Notes under the pieces: model-generated
Seen by the model: only the letters and a program-made list of their open reading frames with translations
Told to the model about the DNA's origin: nothing
Databases searched by the model: none
Assembly (NCBI GenBank): GCA_020073375.1
Contig: JAIQFG010000001.1
Span: forward strand, 166,046-230,045
Source: Terriglobia bacterium
Lineage (GTDB): Bacteria > Acidobacteriota > Terriglobia > Acidiferrales > UBA7541
DNA: 64,000 bases
Direction of reading: 5' to 3'
Translations under genes and position numbers: made by a program
Shown: piece by piece, positions 55,687 to 64,000 of the stretch
Numbering within the stretch: the stretch's first letter is position 1
Layout of the letters: each line of letters starts with the position of its first letter

Positions 55687-56322
55687 TTACGCCTTCCTCA
55701 GATGCTCTGCGCCGCGCATCATGGCGGTGAGAATTTTGTCATAATCCTGGCACCGGCAGAGGTTGCCGGAAATCCCGTGGGCCAGCTCCGTGCGCGTCGG
55801 GTTGGGATTTGTTTTCAGATATCCCACCGTGGCCATCACGAAGCCCGACATGCAGAACGCACATTGAAAGCCCTGCTGATCGATCACGCCCTGCTGTACC
55901 GGATGCAACGTCCCATCGGGCTTGGCGAGTCCTTCGATCGTCTGAATCTTCTTATCGCGCACGGTGTGCGTGAACACCGAGCAGGAGTAGTACGGAACGT
56001 CGTCAATCAGCACGGTGCAGGCGCCGCACTCAGCCTGGTCGCAGCCGATCTTCGTGCCCGTCAGCCCAAGCTTGTAGCGCAGCGTCATGACCAGCGTCTC
56101 CTGCTTCATGACGTCGACGCGCCGGTCCTGCCCGTTGACGTTGAGCGTGATCAGCCGGTCGACCGCGCCGGGAGCCGATGCCTGGCCCCACACCTTGGAA
56201 ACGCGGAATAAATAGCTGGTCGAAGACACCGCGCCCGCCGCGATGACGCTCTTAATTACGTCCCGCCTCGAAATCGTATTGGAATCCGAGGTTCTGGGGT
56301 CCGCGAGTTCGTTTTCTGCCAT
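55687..56322 (-). CDS. 2Fe-2S subunit of Pao-like Mo hydroxylase with Tat signal
   Basis: This gene encodes 211 aa. A twin-arginine signal (ISRRDVIKSVIAAGAV) is followed by about 25 linker residues and the two 2Fe-2S domains: GCDQAECGACTVLIDD and, at the end, CAFCMSGF...GNLCRCQDYDKI. Carrying the Tat signal on the small subunit matches E. coli PaoA and contrasts with the other Mo hydroxylase in this window, where the signal is on the large subunit. It is the first gene of the operon, with a perfect TTGACA -35 upstream. Confidence 0.92.
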   Translation of the reverse strand: MAENELADPRTSDSNTISRRDVIKSVIAAGAVSSTSYLFRVSKVWGQASAPGAVDRLITLNVNGQDRRVDVMKQETLVMTLRYKLGLTGTKIGCDQAECGACTVLIDDVPYYSCSVFTHTVRDKKIQTIEGLAKPDGTLHPVQQGVIDQQGFQCAFCMSGFVMATVGYLKTNPNPTRTELAHGISGNLCRCQDYDKILTAMMRGAEHLRKA

Positions 56323-56354
56323 CGGAAGTCCCCTTTATAGATGTGGATGCAACT

Positions 56355-56384
56355 TGTATACGCCTTGCGCTGGGCGTGTGTCAA
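56355..56384 (-). promoter_or_regulatory. Promoter of the Pao-like operon
   Basis: On the minus strand a perfect TTGACA (56379-56384) is followed after 18 nt by TATACA (56355-56360, 4/6). Transcription would start near 56348, giving a leader of about 25 nt before ATG 56322. Confidence 0.6.
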
Positions 56385-56459
56385 CTGCGTAGATGCCATT
56401 GGACGCAGACGAGGAGAAGACGCAGGGTATTGTTCCCTGGTGCAATCATCACGCCCAAA

Positions 56460-56475
56460 TGTGACCTGCGTCACA
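56460..56475. promoter_or_regulatory. CRP-type palindrome, site 3 (perfect)
   Basis: TGTGACCTGCGTCACA matches TGTGA-N6-TCACA exactly. For a plus-strand promoter with AAGAAT at 56499-56504 as -10, its centre would be about 43 nt before the start, close to a class II position. For the minus-strand Pao promoter it is about 120 nt upstream. Confidence 0.65.
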
Positions 56476-56657
56476 TCCGCTTTTCCCTCTCTCGTAGTAA
56501 GAATGATTGTGTTACGGCCGATATAGCCTGACGACGCCATACGTGGCCATCGGCGGCCCGCCTTCTGGGTTTGGGTTCCTGGGAGCTTGCTGGGCTGCTA
56601 TCAGGCGACCCGCGGGGTTGGTGCGTTGTTTCTTACTTCCTCGTCGAGACGGGCCCG

Positions 56658-56686
56658 TTGCAATGGTTGGATTTGCAGTCGATAAA
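56658..56686 (+). promoter_or_regulatory. Alternative candidate promoter for the POR-like gene
   Basis: TTGCAA (56658-56663) with a 17-nt spacer and GATAAA (56681-56686), each 4/6, would give a leader of about 85 nt. It competes with the CRP-linked promoter suggested near 56500. The gene-free stretch 56323-56778 holds only these regulatory sites. Confidence 0.35.
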
Positions 56687-56778
56687 GTATGCTCTTGGCA
56701 AATGATGGGCCAATCTGATACAAGTCAGCCATCAGTTGGGCCCGCCGTTCCCAGGACTCTCTCGGGAGGAACTATCAA

Positions 56779-61800
<5,022 letters not shown>

Positions 61801-61881
61801 ACGACGCGGCGGGATTAGATGGCGCGGGGGCATTAGGCGGCATCTCCGTGGCAAGAAACATTCTCGTCTTTACGAAATAAC

Positions 61882-61931
61882 AAGCCCCGTCAGGGGCGAA
61901 AGGACGTAGCCCAGCGCGTAAGCGCTGGTTA
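61882..61931. repeat. Dispersed-repeat-like element with two hairpins
   Basis: gccccgtcaggggc is one short hairpin; cagcgcgtaagcgctg about 30 nt on is another. I recall similar paired hairpins as dispersed elements in Acidobacteria. It lies in the gene-free stretch 61801-62194 after the POR-like gene. Confidence 0.6.
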
Positions 61932-61946
61932 AGCGTCACAAGAAAG

Positions 61947-62005
61947 AAAAGCCCCGTGGAGGCGGCACAATGTCGACTGTGCGCCGTCCTCTACGGGGCT
62001 CTTTC
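61947..62005. terminator. Long stem-loop between POR-like and flavin reductase genes
   Basis: aaaagccccgt pairs with acggggctctttc across about 35 nt, with an inner stem ggcggcacaa... / ...tgtgcgccgtcc. The stem is followed by TCTTTC in the plus direction and mirrored AAAA in the other, so it could act as a bidirectional terminator for the two convergent genes, or be a second dispersed element. Confidence 0.5.
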
Positions 62006-62078
62006 ATTGGTTCCACCGGACTTCCGCTATTTCCGCGGCAGGCTTGCTAGGATGTGCAACCCATCCGAATTTTGAAAT

Positions 62079-62105
62079 AAAACGCCGGCGGGACGCCGGC
62101 GCCAC
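62079..62105. repeat. GC-rich palindromic REP-like element, copy B
   Basis: Exact reverse complement (27 of 27 nt) of the element at 28636-28662, about 33 kb away, in the intergenic space before the flavin reductase gene. Confidence 0.85.
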
Positions 62106-62194
62106 AAAGGCGCGCATTCTTGCGCGAATCGCGAGGTAAGCGGAAACTTGGGATTATCGCTCCGCGATTCCTTGCGCCCGCATTTTTTGCCCCG

Positions 62195-62854
62195 CTAAGC
62201 TTTTTCCGGTGATTTCGCGGCCGCTCCTGCTCTCTGCTCCCACTCCCTCAAGGGAATGCGCGGCAAATCAAACAGGTCAGACGTGCGGGCGTACCACCCG
62301 GTGCCGTGCATGCGTCCAATCAGATTCAGATTGGGCGTGTCGATGTAATGCTTCTCCGCGTCGATCACCAGGTTGTCGCGCACATGCATGGCCACCACGC
62401 GGCCCAGCACCAGTCCGCTCTCGCCCAGATCCACAATCTGCATCAACTCGCACTCCATCGCCACCGGGCTTTCCGCGATGCGCGGCGGCTTCACGCGCAC
62501 CGAAGCCGCAGGAGTCAATCCCGCCATGGCCAGCTCGTCCACGCCTGGATCAAAATCGATCGCAGTAATGTTCATCTGTTCGGCGTTTTCCTCCGCCACC
62601 AGGTTCACCACGAACTGTCCGGTCTCGCGAATGTTGGCGCGGCTGTCCTTGGCCTGCCCCGGCCTGCGGCTTCCGATGCCGATTCCCACCACCGGAGGAT
62701 CTCCCGCGAAAGCATTGAAAAACGAAAACGGCGCGGCGTTGATCACGCCCTTGGCGTCCTGGCTCACGACCCACGCGATCGGGCGCGGCGTAATCGTCGA
62801 GACCAGAAGCTTGTAGCATTCCTTGGGCGGGATATTAGCAAAATCGAACAACAT
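62195..62854 (-). CDS. Flavin reductase family (FMN-binding split-barrel) protein
   Basis: This gene encodes 219 aa from ATG 62854, with GGGAGG 8 nt upstream; the frame extends to 62896 without a better start. The split-barrel FMN-binding fold is visible from TITPRPIAWVVSQDAKGVIN, FSFFNAFAGDPPVVGIGIG and TGQFVVNLVAEENAEQMN, as in flavoreductases and related FMN proteins. It could supply reduced flavin to an oxygenase or reduce a small molecule directly; no partner gene is adjacent. A final Ala/Lys tail is probably disordered. Confidence 0.85.
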   Translation of the reverse strand: MLFDFANIPPKECYKLLVSTITPRPIAWVVSQDAKGVINAAPFSFFNAFAGDPPVVGIGIGSRRPGQAKDSRANIRETGQFVVNLVAEENAEQMNITAIDFDPGVDELAMAGLTPAASVRVKPPRIAESPVAMECELMQIVDLGESGLVLGRVVAMHVRDNLVIDAEKHYIDTPNLNLIGRMHGTGWYARTSDLFDLPRIPLREWEQRAGAAAKSPEKA

Positions 62855-63239
62855 CGGGCGTCCTCCCAAAATTACGATCCTATAGTAAACCTTCACGAAC
62901 AGATGAGAATTGGAATTCGGATACGGCGCCGATTCGGCGGCACCGTTTCTTTTTCATCTGTTCTCGGGTTTCGTCTTTACTTCGTGCGTGGTGCGTGATA
63001 AGTTGTTTTCCCGTAACCGCCATCGTAGCGCCAGGCGGCTGGGCCACTGCTAAACGACCCTTCAGCGATTTTGTCGCAGTTCTCGTCCTTCCCAGGAAAC
63101 GGAACCCGTCTCTGCAGGCACATGAGTTTTCCCGGCGTCTCAACGTCTGCTCGATGGGAACATTTTTTCACCGGGCTCCTCGTCCCGATCGTGGGGACGT
63201 TCAGCGTAAATGTCGAGCCCGGACCCTAAAGGTGAAATC
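62855..63239. other. Divergent intergenic region before smc
   Basis: About 385 nt between the divergent flavin reductase and smc genes. No RNA gene or repeat was recognised. An AAAGGTG ribosome-binding site for smc is at 63228-63234. An upstream in-frame ATG at 63210 could also start smc. No convincing promoter pair was found. Confidence 0.4.
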
Positions 63240-64000
63240 TTGCTAAAACTGCGCAAAGTCGAACTGGTGGGTTTCAAATCGTTCTGCGAAAAGACGCATA
63301 TCACGTTCAGCGGCAGCGGGCTGACCTGCATCATCGGCCCCAATGGCTGCGGCAAATCGAATATCGTGGACGCCATCTCCTGGGTCCTGGGCGAGCAGAG
63401 CCACAAATCGCTGCGCGCCGAACGCATGTCCGATTGCATCTTCAACGGCACGGCCAAGCGCCCGCCGATGGGGCTGTCCGAAGTCACTTTGACGCTGATC
63501 GATCCGGAATTGGCCGCGGCAGCCGAGTTCGTGCTGGGAAGCTGCGCGGGCGATATAAGCGCGGCTGGGCCGGTGGGAGTGCCGGACAGCGCTTTCGGCG
63601 GGGCGTCAAATCAAAGGCTTAACACAGAGGATACCGAGGTCACAGAGAGCACAGAGAAAAGCGAGGGCGGTGAAGACGCTTCAGCAACGGAAATTGCAGC
63701 CGAAGTAGCGCCTGCCGATGAAGAAAGCTCAACCAAACCGGAATTTCTGAAGAAGAAACGCGCCGAAAAACCGGCCATGCATCTGAAGCCCGGCGAAGTG
63801 GTTGTTGGACGGAGGCTCTACCGCTCCGGCCAAAGCGAATACCTGATCAACGGCCGCGTGGCGCGCCTTCGCGACATCCAGGACCTGTTCATGGGCATCG
63901 GTCTGGGGCCGGACTCCTACGCCATAATCGAGCAGGGCCGCATCGGCCAGATTCTCAGCTCCAAGCCCACCGACCGCCGCGCCATCATCGAAGAGGCCGC
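63240..64000 (+). CDS. smc: Chromosome segregation SMC protein, N-terminal part (runs off the window)
   Basis: This is partial: 253 codons are inside the window. I favour TTG 63240 as start because AAAGGTG lies 5 nt upstream and LLKLRKVELVGFKSFCEKTH then matches the normal SMC N-terminus; ATG 63210 is the alternative. The P-loop is IIGPNGCGKSNIVDAISWVLG, and the head continues to YLINGRVARLRDIQDLFMG and the EQGRIGQILSSKPTDRRAII segment. Between LTLIDPE and VVVGRRLYRSGQ, where SMC proteins usually have a short loop, there is an insertion of about 80 polar residues. It includes the translated dispersed repeat (LNTEDTEVTESTEK). SMC compacts and segregates chromosomes. Confidence 0.93.
   Translation, partial: MLKLRKVELVGFKSFCEKTHITFSGSGLTCIIGPNGCGKSNIVDAISWVLGEQSHKSLRAERMSDCIFNGTAKRPPMGLSEVTLTLIDPELAAAAEFVLGSCAGDISAAGPVGVPDSAFGGASNQRLNTEDTEVTESTEKSEGGEDASATEIAAEVAPADEESSTKPEFLKKKRAEKPAMHLKPGEVVVGRRLYRSGQSEYLINGRVARLRDIQDLFMGIGLGPDSYAIIEQGRIGQILSSKPTDRRAIIEEA
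63618..63658 (+). repeat. TTAACACAGAGG dispersed repeat inside the smc coding sequence
   Basis: This 41-nt element (begins cttaacacagagg) is the same type as the inverted pair at 41563-41662. Here it is in frame and translated as part of the insertion in the SMC head domain. Confidence 0.8.

Noticed and set aside
53762..55744. Plus-strand frame of 660 codons
   Set aside because: Antisense to the Mo-hydroxylase large subunit, Arg/His/Gln-rich, with no recognisable domain.
61882..62005. Closely spaced repeats considered as a CRISPR array
   Set aside because: The two hairpins differ from each other, there are no regular spacers and no cas genes nearby.

Overview
The window looks like chromosomal DNA of a GC-rich member of the Acidobacteriota. 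This is inferred from gene content: an Oar-type TonB-dependent receptor with an N-terminal carboxypeptidase-regulatory-like domain, a VWFA-domain protein of the type typical of this phylum, a DUF4382/DUF5666 lipoprotein, a TonB receptor/YfiR/hybrid kinase set, and dispersed palindromic repeats common in this group. No contig-wide similarity search was possible. The window holds about 45 protein genes, two tRNA genes (Arg-CCG, Cys-GCA), several decayed genes and a set of dispersed repeats. It ends inside smc.

Region by region. 1-2,140: a small Cys-rich protein, an RsbW-like anti-sigma ATPase, a membrane protein and tRNA-Arg. 2,200-3,315: AT-richer accessory DNA with a two-gene operon of unknown function and a small Cys protein. 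3,370-18,219: eight co-directional minus-strand genes, tightly spaced or overlapping, behind one visible promoter: GH57-like hydrolase, three tandem APH-fold proteins (two lacking the catalytic Asp), MsbA-type ABC exporter, Oar-type receptor, VWFA protein, DUF4382 lipoprotein. This is the best candidate for an undescribed system. 18,639-20,463: an exported metallophosphoesterase and a cupin. 21,036-23,746: a two-subunit Tat-exported molybdenum hydroxylase. 24,103-25,874: an HTTM membrane pair. 26,351-30,931: a chemoreceptor, an exported cupin, a TonB-like energy transducer and an MscS channel. 31,008-37,956: TonB receptor, YfiR, CHASE8-type hybrid histidine kinase and GGDEF response regulator, read as a periplasm-to-c-di-GMP circuit.

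38,483-39,845 is a decayed locus: a PHP hydrolase gene broken by one amber codon, translationally coupled to a glycosyltransferase gene truncated at tRNA-Cys. 39,901-45,587 carries galT, a YraN-family gene, a class III aminotransferase, a DsrE-like exported protein and cysS. 45,761-49,194 is the de novo NAD operon nadA-nadC-nadB. 49,236-49,771 is a HigBA-type module with an intact antitoxin, an operator and a toxin cut to 25 codons. 49,912-61,800 is a redox block: HemG-like flavoprotein, a periplasmic Pao-like molybdenum hydroxylase operon with a cytochrome b, and a very long (1,673 aa) pyruvate:ferredoxin oxidoreductase-like protein. 62,195-64,000 has a flavin reductase and the start of smc, whose reading frame has absorbed a dispersed repeat.

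Three CRP-type palindromes (TGTGA-N6-TCACA; two perfect, one 9/10) lie upstream of the TonB-like/mscS pair, hemG, and the Pao/POR pair, suggesting one Crp/Fnr-family regulator links the redox genes. Coordinates and motifs were read from the sequence. Functions are family-level assignments, and regulatory calls are inspection only.
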